A stretch of 40,235 bases of DNA from the NCBI GenBank assembly GCA_004558035.1, contig SFEJ01000021.1:1-40235 (forward strand), written 5' to 3'. Positions 8,530-17,236 of the stretch are shown here, piece after piece. How positions within the stretch are numbered: position 1 is the first letter of the stretch; each line of letters opens with the position of its first letter. The position numbers were made by a program, and so were the translations under genes. The DNA comes from Opitutia bacterium (GTDB lineage Bacteria > Verrucomicrobiota > Verrucomicrobiae > Opitutales > UBA953). The notes beneath the pieces are model-generated. The model was not told the DNA's origin. It saw nothing but the letters and a program-made list of their open reading frames with translations, and made no database searches.

Positions 8530-9621
8530 TCAGTTTCGCGCGAGGATTTTCTTCGCGCGATGAAGCGCGACTTTCGGAAGACGGAAGCAGTCGAACAGAA
8601 TCCAGAAGACGGCGCTCGGCAGGAACGTGAACGGCGGACGCGCGCCGAACAGCGCGAGCTTCGTTCCGCTTGAGACGCGCTCCTTTCTTGATTCGACGAG
8701 CGCGACGTACGGACGCAGCTCCGGAGCGTTCAGATTCTTCCGGAAAACGCACGCGAGAAACGTCGATTCGACGAAGATCTTCCAGACCTCCTGCCACTCT
8801 TCGCTGCATTCCGCGAAGCAGTCTTTTCCCATCTTCCACCACGCCGCGGAATAACTCGACGCCGTGTATCTGCGGCGCGCTTCCGGATTCAGACACGCGC
8901 CGTCGGGATTCTGCCGATACCAGTAAACGGGCGTCTGAACGCGGACCGCGCGCCGCAGCTTTTTCGCCATGCGCATGCACGAAATCGTGTCTTCGCCGTG
9001 AATCAGCCAGGCGGGCAGATCGAGGGCGCCCGCCTCCTCGATCAGCCGCTTTCGGATGATTTTCGCCCAAGGCGTCGTCGTGAAAAAATATTTGTGCGAG
9101 GCGACCTCCTTCGCGTATTCGAGCCCGCCGACGCAGACGTTCCCGCGCTTCTTCGCGGCGGCTTCGTCGCCCCACGGGGGAAGCGCTTCGAACGCGCCGT
9201 CGGGCGGATTTTCCCGAAAGCGCCTGTGCGCGCCCTCGACGACGTCGGCGTCGGGGAAATTCTTCGTCTCGGAGAAGAGAGCGCTCAGCGCTCCGGTCAT
9301 CAGTTTGTCGTCCGCGTCGACGAAGCAGATCCATTCGCCGCGGGAACGCTCGACGCCGATTTTCCGCGCCCGGGCGACGCCGCCGTTCGCTTCGTGAAAG
9401 ACGCGCACGCGGGAGTCGCGCCGCGCGGCCTCGTCGCAGATTCTTCCGGAAGCGTCCGGCGAGCCGTCGTCGACGAGCACGAGCTCAAAGTCCGAAAAAT
9501 CCTGCGAAAGCACGCTTTCGACGCACGCCTGCAGGAATTTTTCCGCACGGAAAACGGGAACGACGACGGAAATCGTCGGCGCGGACGAGCGATTCGGTTC
9601 CGGATTTTTCGAGGATGTCAT
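8530..9621 (-). CDS. Family 2 glycosyltransferase
   Basis: 363 residues. An N-terminal GT-A domain begins with TISVVVPVFRAEKFL (16-30), followed by the nucleotide-sugar motif VDDGSPD (50-56) and the metal-binding FVDADD (100-105; the DXD equivalent). A GED motif near residue 210 fits the catalytic-base position of inverting GT2 enzymes. The C-terminal third is Arg/Lys/aromatic-rich with a hydrophobic patch (FTFLPSAVFWILF), perhaps for membrane association. The likely role is transfer of a sugar to a surface glycan; donor and acceptor cannot be read from sequence. It stands alone, convergent with the giant gene and divergent from the ribbon-helix-helix-like protein. The AT-rich 107 bp upstream carry a long inverted repeat that probably controls it. 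Confidence 0.9.
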   Translation of the reverse strand: MTSSKNPEPNRSSAPTISVVVPVFRAEKFLQACVESVLSQDFSDFELVLVDDGSPDASGRICDEAARRDSRVRVFHEANGGVARARKIGVERSRGEWICFVDADDKLMTGALSALFSETKNFPDADVVEGAHRRFRENPPDGAFEALPPWGDEAAAKKRGNVCVGGLEYAKEVASHKYFFTTTPWAKIIRKRLIEEAGALDLPAWLIHGEDTISCMRMAKKLRRAVRVQTPVYWYRQNPDGACLNPEARRRYTASSYSAAWWKMGKDCFAECSEEWQEVWKIFVESTFLACVFRKNLNAPELRPYVALVESRKERVSSGTKLALFGARPPFTFLPSAVFWILFDCFRLPKVALHRAKKILARN

Positions 9622-9633
9622 TCCCGAAATGAT

Positions 9634-9681
9634 TAAACTTCAATTAAAGTTCAATCAACAATAAACCTTAATTGAAGTTTA
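9634..9681. promoter_or_regulatory. Long inverted repeat in the divergent promoter region (candidate operator)
   Basis: Perfect 14-nt arms TAAACTTCAATTAA (9634-9647) and TTAATTGAAGTTTA (9668-9681) are separated by 20 nt. The spacer holds further partial copies (AAGTTCAATC). The whole 9625-9690 stretch is strikingly AT-rich in a GC-rich window. It sits between the divergent GT2 gene and a putative DNA-binding protein, so it is a natural operator, possibly for that protein (inference). Confidence 0.6.
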
Positions 9682-9728
9682 TTAATGCGTTTTGAGCGGC
9701 GCGCGGACGTGGAATTTAACATTCAATA

Positions 9729-10013
9729 ATGTCCAAAAGCTCCGAACAGTTCTGTTTTTCGGTGCCGCACGAAATAATGCGGGCTTACCTGTCCTGCCAG
9801 AACCGCAAGAATTTCACGGCGTTCACCCGCATCGCGCTGATCGAGAAACTGAATCGGGACTTCGGATTTTCGCTGGACGTGGGGCAGGGAGACTTTTCTC
9901 AGGGCAAGCGCGTGGACCTCAACAGCCCGGCGAAGCTCAGACGAAAAAAGGCCGCTTTGGACGCGGCGGCGAAGCGTGCCCGCTCCGGGAAGACGAAGCG
10001 CGGCGCGGAGTAA
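9729..10013 (+). CDS. Small ribbon-helix-helix-like protein (putative regulator)
   Basis: 94 residues. The N-terminal half has the spacing of a MetJ/Arc/CopG-type fold: a strand (QFCFSVP, about 7-13), then helix 1 (HEIMRAYLSCQ), a turn, and helix 2 (FTAFTRIALIEKL, about 28-41). The C-terminal half is Lys/Arg-rich and probably disordered. No toxin partner is adjacent, so a free-standing transcription factor is more likely than an antitoxin. It is divergent from the GT2 gene with the 14-nt inverted repeat between them, which suggests autoregulation and control of that glycosyltransferase (inference). No Shine-Dalgarno sequence is seen. Family assignment is by pattern only. Confidence 0.55.
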   Translation: MSKSSEQFCFSVPHEIMRAYLSCQNRKNFTAFTRIALIEKLNRDFGFSLDVGQGDFSQGKRVDLNSPAKLRRKKAALDAAAKRARSGKTKRGAE

Positions 10014-10224
10014 AGCGGACGCCGCGGTCGCGGGAAAATCTCCCGCGGAACTCGCGGATTGACGCGGATTTTTTATCCACGAATTGCTCGAATTTCACGA
10101 ATTCGGAGGGGCGCGGGAATGCCGCGCGGCGGATGTTCGTCTTCGGGCGCCCGAACGCTGCGGGAATCCCTCAAAATCCCTGCAATCCCTGTTTCTTTTC
10201 GGGCTTTGCGGGAGCCGCAAACGC
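10014..10224. other. Intergenic stretch with a hairpin and degenerate short repeats
   Basis: A perfect 7-bp hairpin CGCGGGA-AAATC-TCCCGCG (10029-10047) lies just after the small regulator and may end its transcript. Next come short imperfect repeats such as CACGAATT (10078-10085 and again near 10097) and ATCCCT/AATCCCTG near 10160-10190. No coding sequence is convincing here. Confidence 0.4.
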
Positions 10225-10258
10225 AAAAAAAGCTCCGGGCCGGCGGCGGCTCGGAGCT
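10225..10258 (-). terminator. Rho-independent terminator of pfp
   Basis: Read on the minus strand, an 11-bp stem AGCTCCGAGCC/GGCCCGGAGCT with one wobble is followed by a run of seven T (the A run at 10225-10231 on the plus strand). It lies just past the pfp stop codon. Confidence 0.85.
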
Positions 10259-10279
10259 TTCTGAAGGCGCGGGAACGCG

Positions 10280-11509
10280 TCAGGCCTTGCGGGCGGCGAC
10301 GGGTTCGGGCTGCCCGATTTCGCGGAGCAGATTCTTGAACCACGGGAACGCCATGTTGAAGGGCTTGCCGCCCTTGATGCGTTCGAACTCGATCGGGCGC
10401 AGGCGATCCTGGTGCGCTTCGTCGTGGCCGATCACGCCGCTTTCGCCGCGCATCGCCGCGTCCACCGCGAGGTCCACGCAGCCCTTGATGAGCGTGAGGT
10501 CTTCCGCGTTCGCGGGAGCGGAGCGCGCGAAGTAGCCGGACTTCTGGACGAGCACTTTTTCCGCGCCGATCATTTCCGCGAACTGCTTGCCGAACCACTT
10601 GCCCGGGTTGATCGCGTCGAGCTTGACGTGGCCGAACGCGTCGCGCGGCACTTCTTCGCCTCTGGCTTCCATTTCCTTGATGATGGCTTCGACGCCGGCG
10701 CCTTCGGAGATGAAGATGTTGACGCAGTCGTAAAGATCCATGACGGCGTGGAGGCGTTTCGCTTCCTTCGCGAGGTCGATTTCCATCTCCGGCAGGTAGA
10801 TGCCGTGGACGTCGTAGCGCTTCGGGTGCACGCCGCCGATTTCGGGAACAAACTCGTTGGAATAAAGTTCCTTGCGGTACTTGAGCGCCGTCGCCGCCGT
10901 GAGCCAGCCGCAGTTGCGGCCCATGACTTCGTGGACGATGAGCATGCGCGGGTTCGCGGAATTTTCGGAGACGATGTTCTTGAAGAAGATCGCTCCCTGT
11001 TCCGCCGCCGTCCACGCGCCGAGAGACTGCTTAATCGGATAGACGTCGTTGTCGATCGTCTTGGGCAGGCCGATGACGGTCAGGTCGTAGTTGTTCTGCT
11101 TGAGGAACGCCGCGAGATCCGCCGCCGCCGTGTTCGTGTCGTCGCCGCCGATGGTGTGGAGCACCTGCACGCCGTCCTTGACGAGCTGGTCCGCCGCGAC
11201 CTTCTGCGGGTCTTCGCCTTCCTTGACGAGGCCGCGCTTCACGCAGTCCTTGACGTTGGTGAGCTTGACGCGGGAATTCCCGATCGGGCTGCCGCCGTAG
11301 AGCAGGAGCGTGAACGCCTTTTCGCGGATTTCCGGAGAAACCTTCACGCTGTCGCCGAGCAGCAGGCCCTTGTAGCCGCCGCGGTAGCAGATGATTTCGA
11401 TTTCCGGATCAATTTCCGTGTAGCGCATGATGAGGCCGCCGACCGCCGCCGAAAGGCACGGAGCGAGACCGCCCGCCGTGAGAATACCGACTTTTTTGAT
11501 TTTGCTCAT
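10280..11509 (-). CDS. pfp: Diphosphate-dependent (PPi) 6-phosphofructokinase
   Basis: 409 residues from ATG 11509 (MSKIKKVGILTAGG). An upstream in-frame extension is Arg-rich and implausible. It interconverts fructose 6-phosphate and fructose 1,6-bisphosphate using pyrophosphate. The evidence is GGDDT at 121-125, where the second Asp is the hallmark that blocks ATP use in PPi-type enzymes, and PKTIDND at 139-145 with the catalytic Asp region and the PPi-type Lys. The N-terminal TAGGLAPCLSAAVGG matches the phosphate-binding loop, and MGRNCGWLT (about 200) is also characteristic. The reaction is reversible, so it serves glycolysis or gluconeogenesis in the cytoplasm. It lies downstream of bioA on the same strand with a 147-bp gap and has its own terminator. 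Confidence 0.93.
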   Translation of the reverse strand: MSKIKKVGILTAGGLAPCLSAAVGGLIMRYTEIDPEIEIICYRGGYKGLLLGDSVKVSPEIREKAFTLLLYGGSPIGNSRVKLTNVKDCVKRGLVKEGEDPQKVAADQLVKDGVQVLHTIGGDDTNTAAADLAAFLKQNNYDLTVIGLPKTIDNDVYPIKQSLGAWTAAEQGAIFFKNIVSENSANPRMLIVHEVMGRNCGWLTAATALKYRKELYSNEFVPEIGGVHPKRYDVHGIYLPEMEIDLAKEAKRLHAVMDLYDCVNIFISEGAGVEAIIKEMEARGEEVPRDAFGHVKLDAINPGKWFGKQFAEMIGAEKVLVQKSGYFARSAPANAEDLTLIKGCVDLAVDAAMRGESGVIGHDEAHQDRLRPIEFERIKGGKPFNMAFPWFKNLLREIGQPEPVAARKA

Positions 11510-11656
11510 GATTGCTGATGGTTTGTATGAAATTGAAAAAAGGTTCTTCGATTCTGAATTCCGCGCGGCGGGAACGCAACGCGGAAACGCGGCGCGCGCG
11601 GGAACCGCCCGGTTCCGCCGGCGCGTCATAGAAATCCGCATACGCGCGATCCCGCT

Positions 11657-12856
11657 TCAGCGGCGGAACCACGCCTTCATCGTGTCGAGGACGCGGACGA
11701 GCTCCGCTTCGCCGATGACGTAGGGCACCATCGCGTACAGATAATTCAGGAACGGGCGTGCGAAGACGCCGCGGGAACACGCGAACTGCCGGTAGCCCTT
11801 GAGCGTCGCGGGATCGAAGACCTCGATGCAGACGCAGCCGCCCATGATGCGGATTTCGCGGATGCGCGGGTCCGAAAAGCCCGCGAGCTCGCGCCGCGTG
11901 ATCGCCTCGATGCGGCGGATCTTGGCGAGGTAGTCGTCGCGCTCGAAAATCTCGATCGACTTCAGCGCGACCGCGCACGCGAGCGCGTTGCCCATGAACG
12001 TCGGGCCGTGCATCAGCGCTTTTTCCGGCTCGTCGCCGTAGAAGCCCTCGTAAACCTTGCGGTTCGCCACGGTTGCGGCGTGGCCGATGCAGCCGCCCGT
12101 CAGCGCTTTGCCGAGGACGATGATGTCCGGCAGGACGAGATCGGCGACGAAGCGGTTGCCCGTGCGCCCGAATCCGGTCGCGACTTCGTCGAAGATCAGC
12201 AGCACGCCGTAGGCGTCGCAGAGCTCGCGCGCGCGCTTCAGAAAGGCGACGTCGTACATGCGCATGCCGCCCGCGCCCTGCAGCAGCGGCTCGACGATGA
12301 AGCAGTTGAGCTCCGCGTGGTGCTCGGCGAACGCGCGTTCCAGCGCGGGAATTTCCGTCGGGACGTGAATCGCGTTGGGGCTTTTCCCGTAGGCCTTCAG
12401 CACGAAGTGGTAATCCTCGTCGTCGCCGACCTCCATCGCCTTGAACGTGTCGCCGTGATACGCGTGCGTGAGCGCGAGCACCTTCGTGCGCCGCGTCTCG
12501 CCGCGGTTCACGTAGTACTGCAGCGCCATCTTCAGCGCGACTTCGACGCCGACGCTCCCGGAATCGGAGAAAAAGCAGTAGTCCAGATCGCCCGGCAGAA
12601 ACGCCGCGAGCTTGTCCGCGAGCCGCCGCACGGGCTCGTGCGTGAGCCCGCCGAGCATGACGTGCGAAAACTTCTCCGCCTGCGCGCGAATCGCCGCCGT
12701 CAGCTCCGGATGGCGGTAGCCGTGAATCACGCTCCACCACGACGAGACCGAATCAATCAGCGTTCCCGCGTTCGTGTGCAGGTAAACGCCCTCGGCGTCG
12801 AGTACCTCGTAGGGCGCGTCCATCGTCTTCATCTGCTGATACGGATACCAAATCAT
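11657..12856 (-). CDS. bioA: Adenosylmethionine-8-amino-7-oxononanoate aminotransferase
   Basis: 399 residues, the usual BioA length. It is a class III PLP aminotransferase that makes 7,8-diaminopelargonate in biotin synthesis, with S-adenosylmethionine as amino donor. The N-terminal MIWYPYQQM resembles the BioA start (W-x-P-Y/F). Further evidence is SWWSVIHGYRHPEL (39-52), the cofactor-loop SDSGSVGVEVALKMA (97-111), the LTHAYHGDT block (129-137), Asp223 in IFDEVATGFGRTG, and the Schiff-base Lys250 in LGKALTGG. No other biotin gene (bioB, F, D) is in the window, so the pathway is split in this genome. Confidence 0.93.
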   Translation of the reverse strand: MIWYPYQQMKTMDAPYEVLDAEGVYLHTNAGTLIDSVSSWWSVIHGYRHPELTAAIRAQAEKFSHVMLGGLTHEPVRRLADKLAAFLPGDLDYCFFSDSGSVGVEVALKMALQYYVNRGETRRTKVLALTHAYHGDTFKAMEVGDDEDYHFVLKAYGKSPNAIHVPTEIPALERAFAEHHAELNCFIVEPLLQGAGGMRMYDVAFLKRARELCDAYGVLLIFDEVATGFGRTGNRFVADLVLPDIIVLGKALTGGCIGHAATVANRKVYEGFYGDEPEKALMHGPTFMGNALACAVALKSIEIFERDDYLAKIRRIEAITRRELAGFSDPRIREIRIMGGCVCIEVFDPATLKGYRQFACSRGVFARPFLNYLYAMVPYVIGEAELVRVLDTMKAWFRR

Positions 12857-13016
12857 ATCCCGCCATTACACGCCGCGCGCCCGCGTTTTTCCACGAAAAT
12901 TTTCGCGGGAACGCGGAGCGCGGAAGGCGGAAGGTGTAAGGAAATAAACTCTAAACCATAAACTATAAACCTTACACCATTGGATAATGGATAACTGATA
13001 ACGGATAGAATAAACC
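12857..13016. repeat. AT-rich intergenic island of short degenerate repeats
   Basis: A gap of 160 bp between uvrA and bioA. It holds a perfect inverted repeat GGTGTAAGG (12933-12941) / CCTTACACC (12970-12978). The loop consists of TAAAC-type units (TAAACTCTAAACCATAAACTATAAAC), and GATAA-type units follow (about 12982-13007). A third TTACACC occurs at 13024-13030. The composition is very unlike the flanking genes. It may be a decayed repeat element or terminator; I see no gene in it. Confidence 0.5.
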
Positions 13017-15755
13017 CTACACATTACACCCTCCACCGCTCCGAAGGAGCTTCGCGAGGAAGGGCGCGGTGGGAGAGAGCTCGGGCGGGAGCGCGGCGAG
13101 GCCGGGGACGTCGCCCTGGTACACGACGCGGCCGCCGGCGTTCCCGCCGTCGGGCCCGATTTCGACGATGCGGTCCGCCTCCGCGAGCACGTCGAGATGG
13201 TGCTCGACGACGATCACCGTGTGCCCTTCGTCCGCGAGCCGGTGCAGGAGCAGCAGCAGTTTTTCGCAGTCCGCCTGGTGCAGCCCGATCGTCGGTTCTT
13301 CGAGAATGTAGCAGTTCCTGCGCGGCGCTCCCGCGGGCGTTTTGCCCATGCGTTCCCGCCACGACGGGAGCGCGCCGACGAGCTCGCTCACGAGCTTGAG
13401 CCGCTGCGATTCGCCGCCGGAGAGCGTCGGCGAGCTCTGCCCGAGCGTGAGATAGCCCAGCCCGCACTCGACCATGAGCGCGCAGATTTCCTGCAGTTTT
13501 TTGTGAAACGCGAAAAATTCCGCCGCCTCGGCGAACGTCATCGCGAGCACGTCGGCGATGTTTTTCCCGTTCCAGCGCACGTCGGCGACGGCGGAGGAAT
13601 AGCGCGTTCCCGCGCAGTCCTCGCAGACGACGCTGGCGTCGGGCATGAAGTTCATTTCGAGCTTCACGCGCCCCGCGCCCGCGCAGGTCTCGCAGCGCCC
13701 GCCCTTGGTGTTGAACGAGAAAAAGCCTGCGGAAAAGCCGCGCATGCGCGACTCGGGCAGCTCCGCGAAGACCTGCCGGATGATGTCGAACGCGCCGATG
13801 TAGGTCGCGGGAGTCGAGCGCGAAGTCTTGCCGATCGGCTCCTGATCGACGACGACGAGCCGGCGGAAGAATTTCCCGCCGCGCAGTTCGCGGAACGCGG
13901 GCGCGCCGGAATCGTCGTCGATCACGTGTTCCCGCAGGGCGCGCGCGCCGTCGAGCACGTCGAGCTTCTTCGCGACGGCGAACGCGAGCGCGGGCGCGAG
14001 CAGGTCGGACACGAGCGTCGATTTGCCCGCGCCGGAAACGCCGCACACGACGTTGAGCCGCGCGACGGCGAACTTCACGTTCACGTTCTTCAGGTTGCGC
14101 AGACGCGCGCCGCGCACTTCGACGAAATCGCCGCCGCGCGCGGGAACGGGGCGCCGCGAGCCGCGCATCGGGTGCGCGATGCCCTCGCGCAGGAATTTCG
14201 CCGTGAGCGAATTTTTCCCCGCGAGCGCGCGTTCGAGCTTTTTCGGCGGGCCGGAAAAAAGAATTTCGCCGCCCTGCGTTCCCGAGCCCGGGCCGAGATC
14301 AACGACGTTGTCCGCCGCGCGCATCGTGTCCTCGTCGTGCTCGACGACGAGCACGGTGTTCCCGCGGTCGCGCAGATTCTTCAGCGATTCGATGAGGCGC
14401 GCGTTGTCGCGCGGGTGCAGCCCGATGCTCGGCTCGTCGAGCACGTAGAGCGCGCCGGAAAGATTCGAGCCGAGCTGCGCCGCGAGGCGGATGCGCTGCG
14501 CCTCGCCGCCGGAAAGCGTGTCGCTCGCGCGTTCGAGCGTGAGGTAGCCCAGACCGACGCCGTCGAGAAAACGCAGGCGGGAACGCACCTCGGGCACGAT
14601 GCGCGCGGCGATCGCCTTTTCGCGCGCGTTCAGTTTGAGATGCTCCAGCACGTCGAGCAGCTTCGCGGGCGGGAGCGCGAGCAGCTCCGGCAGCGAGAAC
14701 GACGTCCCCGCGCCGCATTCCGCGTCCGCGAAAATCCGCACCGCGCGCGCGAGCGGATTGAGCCGCGCGCCGCCGCACGCGGGACAGATTTTTTTCGAAA
14801 CCTTGTCGGCGAGCGCGTCGTCGTTCAGCGCGCCCTCCTCCGCGCCCCAGCTCTCGACGACGCGCCCGTGCCCGCGGCATTCCGGGCACCAGCCGCGCGG
14901 CGAGTTCCACGAAAAATTCTTCGGATCGAGCTCCGGAAACGATTCGCCCGTGAGCGGGTCGATGCGTTCCCGCGAAAGCCATTCGAGCGCGCGCCCGCGC
15001 GAATCCAGCAGCGCGCACACGCCCTTGCCGACGCGCAGCGCTTCGGCGACGGATTTTTTCGCGTCAAAATCCGGCGACGGGAACGCCGCGACGACGACCT
15101 CGACGTCGTGCTCGCGGTAGCGGTCGAGCGGCGTGAAGTTCGCGGTCGGGACGAGCTCGCCGTCCGCGCGCAGGCGCGTGTAGCCGTGCTCGAACGCCCA
15201 TTCCGCGAGCGGGCGGTGGTGCCCCTTGCGGTTGCGCACGAGCGGCGCCGCGAGCAGCAGCGAGCCCGCGCGCTTCGCCTTTTCCGCGGCGGCGAGCACG
15301 CGCTCGAGCACGCGTTCCTGCGTTCCCGCGACGAGCGGCGTGCCCGTCTCCGGGTTGTGCATCACGCCGATGCGCGCGAACAGCAGGCGCAGATACTGCG
15401 CGACTTCGGTGACGGTCGCGACGGTGGACTTCGCGCTCCCGCGCGTGAGGCGCTGCTCGATGGCGACGGTCGGCGGCAGGCCGTCGATCGCGTCGGCGTC
15501 GGGGCGCGGCATCTGCTCGACGAACTGGCGCGCGTAGGCGCTCATGCACTCCATGAAGCGGCGCTGGCCCTCGGCGAAGATCACGTCGAACGCGAGCGAG
15601 GATTTCCCCGAACCGGAAACGCCGGTGAACACGGTGAGCGCGCCGTGCGGCACGTCCAGCGACACGTTCTTGAGATTGTGCTCGCGCACCCCGCGCAGAG
15701 AAATCTTCCCCGCGGAACCGGCGGCGGCGTCATTCGAAGCGTTCGAGGAACTCAC
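13017..15755 (-). CDS. uvrA: UvrA-family excinuclease ABC subunit A (divergent form)
   Basis: 912 residues. It is the damage-sensing ATPase that loads UvrB in nucleotide-excision repair. There are two ABC modules: Walker A GVSGSGKSS (45-53) with LSGGEAQRIRLA and LDEPSIGLHPRD, then GVSGAGKST (about 570-580) with LSGGESQRLKL and LEEPTIGLHQAD. The last has Glu where LDEP is usual. The Zn module near the C-terminal half is intact (CETC...CEDC). The first Zn module is not: the region that normally reads CPxC-G-S-FPEL has DPLTGESFPEL (about 265-275), so only its second pair (CPEC, about 290) remains, with a later CPAC (about 322). These changes suggest a divergent UvrA subfamily rather than the housekeeping copy; a second uvrA elsewhere is possible. 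Its start overlaps the tmk end by 26 bp, so the two are translationally coupled. Confidence 0.88.
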   Translation of the reverse strand: MSSSNASNDAAAGSAGKISLRGVREHNLKNVSLDVPHGALTVFTGVSGSGKSSLAFDVIFAEGQRRFMECMSAYARQFVEQMPRPDADAIDGLPPTVAIEQRLTRGSAKSTVATVTEVAQYLRLLFARIGVMHNPETGTPLVAGTQERVLERVLAAAEKAKRAGSLLLAAPLVRNRKGHHRPLAEWAFEHGYTRLRADGELVPTANFTPLDRYREHDVEVVVAAFPSPDFDAKKSVAEALRVGKGVCALLDSRGRALEWLSRERIDPLTGESFPELDPKNFSWNSPRGWCPECRGHGRVVESWGAEEGALNDDALADKVSKKICPACGGARLNPLARAVRIFADAECGAGTSFSLPELLALPPAKLLDVLEHLKLNAREKAIAARIVPEVRSRLRFLDGVGLGYLTLERASDTLSGGEAQRIRLAAQLGSNLSGALYVLDEPSIGLHPRDNARLIESLKNLRDRGNTVLVVEHDEDTMRAADNVVDLGPGSGTQGGEILFSGPPKKLERALAGKNSLTAKFLREGIAHPMRGSRRPVPARGGDFVEVRGARLRNLKNVNVKFAVARLNVVCGVSGAGKSTLVSDLLAPALAFAVAKKLDVLDGARALREHVIDDDSGAPAFRELRGGKFFRRLVVVDQEPIGKTSRSTPATYIGAFDIIRQVFAELPESRMRGFSAGFFSFNTKGGRCETCAGAGRVKLEMNFMPDASVVCEDCAGTRYSSAVADVRWNGKNIADVLAMTFAEAAEFFAFHKKLQEICALMVECGLGYLTLGQSSPTLSGGESQRLKLVSELVGALPSWRERMGKTPAGAPRRNCYILEEPTIGLHQADCEKLLLLLHRLADEGHTVIVVEHHLDVLAEADRIVEIGPDGGNAGGRVVYQGDVPGLAALPPELSPTAPFLAKLLRSGGGCNV

Positions 15756-16374
15756 GGCGAATCTTCTCCGAAATCGCGTCGGCGTCCGCGTCCGCGGGAA
15801 CGACGGAAATGCGGCGCGGAAACCGCGCGGCGAGCTCGAGATAGGCTTCGCGGACGCGGCGGTAAAAATCGAGGTGCATCGTCTCCATGCGGTCGGTCTT
15901 CCCGCCCGCGTCCTCGGAGGCGCGGGAACGCACGCGGGCGAAACCGAGCTCGGGATCCAGGTCGAGAAGCACCGTCCAGTCCGGCTCGAGGCCGCCGGTC
16001 GCGAACGCGTTGACGCCCTCGATCGCGGGAACGCCGAGCGCGCGCCCCGCGCCCTGATACGCGACGGACGAATCCGTGAAGCGGTCGGAAATCACGCACG
16101 CGCCGCGCTCGAGCGCGGGAACGACGACCTCGCGGACGAGTTGCGCGCGCGCCGCGGAAAAAAGCAGCGCCTCGGTCTCGGGCGCGAGCGCGTCGCCGTA
16201 GTCCGCGAATTTCAGAATCCTGCGCACGTCTTCGCCGAGCGCGGTTCCGCCCGGCTCGCGCGTGAGGAGCGTTTCGCGTCCGCGCCCGCGCAGGAACGCC
16301 GCGAGGCGCTCGATCTGCGTCGTTTTGCCGGCGCCCTCGCCGCCCTCGAAGGAAATGAAAAGTCCTCGTCGCAT
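15730..16374 (-). CDS. tmk: Thymidylate kinase
   Basis: About 214 residues from ATG 16374 (MRRGLFISFEGGEGAGKTT). Another ATG two codons upstream (16380) is equally possible; longer extensions are basic and unlikely. It phosphorylates dTMP to dTDP with ATP. Evidence is the P-loop EGGEGAGKTTQ near residue 10, the TREPGGT motif of the dTMP site, DRFTDSSVAYQGAGR with the DR(F/Y) motif, and a short LID segment (R..SEDAGGKTDRME). Length matches the family. It heads a minus-strand pair with uvrA, which it overlaps by 26 bp, and is divergent from the beta-barrel-like gene at 16511. Confidence 0.93.
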   Translation of the reverse strand: MRRGLFISFEGGEGAGKTTQIERLAAFLRGRGRETLLTREPGGTALGEDVRRILKFADYGDALAPETEALLFSAARAQLVREVVVPALERGACVISDRFTDSSVAYQGAGRALGVPAIEGVNAFATGGLEPDWTVLLDLDPELGFARVRSRASEDAGGKTDRMETMHLDFYRRVREAYLELAARFPRRISVVPADADADAISEKIRREFLERFE

Positions 16375-16510
16375 CGTCATTGGACGCATATTTGACCACG
16401 GAAACCGAAAAATGAAAAGCGGAGAATGGTGCGGGAGCGCGGAGAAGGGCGAGCGGCTCTTCGCGTTCCCGCGCTTGCGTTTCGGGCGGTTTTGGGATTT
16501 TTTCGCGTGC

Positions 16511-17236
16511 ATGAATTTTTCACGTTCCGCCGCCGTCTGTCTTTGCGCCGCCGCGCTCGCCGTTCCCGCGTTTTCCGTGGAGGACGAGTCCGCTTCCGGG
16601 AAGGTCTGGGGCAGGCACGATCCGAATTACGATCTCGAGGCGACGCTGAAGTCGAGCGGCGCCGCCAGGAGCGAAAAGGCGCGCAGGGATTTCGACGAGA
16701 GCCCGCGCGAGAGCACGCTGCGCGTCGCCGTCGCGCCGTTCCGCGCGTTCGGGATGACGGGCGACGTCTCCGGCGGCGACGGCTGGGGCGCGAGCGCGTC
16801 GGCGCTGCTGCAGATGAATTCCGACGAGCCGGACTTCAAGTTTCTGCTCGGCGGCGAGCTTTTCGGCTTTTCCGCGAAGGGCGAGGACGGCGGGCGCGAT
16901 TCCGAGATCCTGACGCTGAATCTGATGCTCTGTGCCGGATGCGCCTACGATTTTTCCCGCAGCTTCGAGCTCGGCTGCGTGTTCGGCTACGGGCTCGTCG
17001 GCGCGACGCATTTCCGGCGCGACAAGGAGGACGGCGGCAGCGATTCGGAGGGCACGATGAACACCGTGCTTTCCGTGAAGCCCTACGCCGAATTCATGCT
17101 GAACAAGAATTTCGCGGTCTTCGTCGCCTACCGCTTCGCCTACATGGCGCCGTCGCTGATCTCCACCGCGGCGGACTGGGGCGACGTGGAGACTTCGGTG
17201 AGCGCCGTGGAAGTCGGTTTTTCGTATCGGTTCTGA
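16511..17236 (+). CDS. Probable outer-membrane beta-barrel protein
   Basis: 241 residues. The start at 16511 gives a signal peptide (MNFSRSAAVCLCAAALAVPAFS, about 1-22). The mature part begins with a charged, probably periplasmic stretch (25-70). Alternating hydrophobic/polar segments with many Gly, Tyr and Phe follow, and the last residues are VGFSYRF. A C-terminal Phe after alternating aromatics is the BAM-recognition signature of outer-membrane barrels. The length would suit an 8- to 10-stranded barrel. I recognise no specific family. The start lies 136 bp from tmk, transcribed the other way, so the gap must hold both promoters. Confidence 0.7.
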   Translation: MNFSRSAAVCLCAAALAVPAFSVEDESASGKVWGRHDPNYDLEATLKSSGAARSEKARRDFDESPRESTLRVAVAPFRAFGMTGDVSGGDGWGASASALLQMNSDEPDFKFLLGGELFGFSAKGEDGGRDSEILTLNLMLCAGCAYDFSRSFELGCVFGYGLVGATHFRRDKEDGGSDSEGTMNTVLSVKPYAEFMLNKNFAVFVAYRFAYMAPSLISTAADWGDVETSVSAVEVGFSYRF

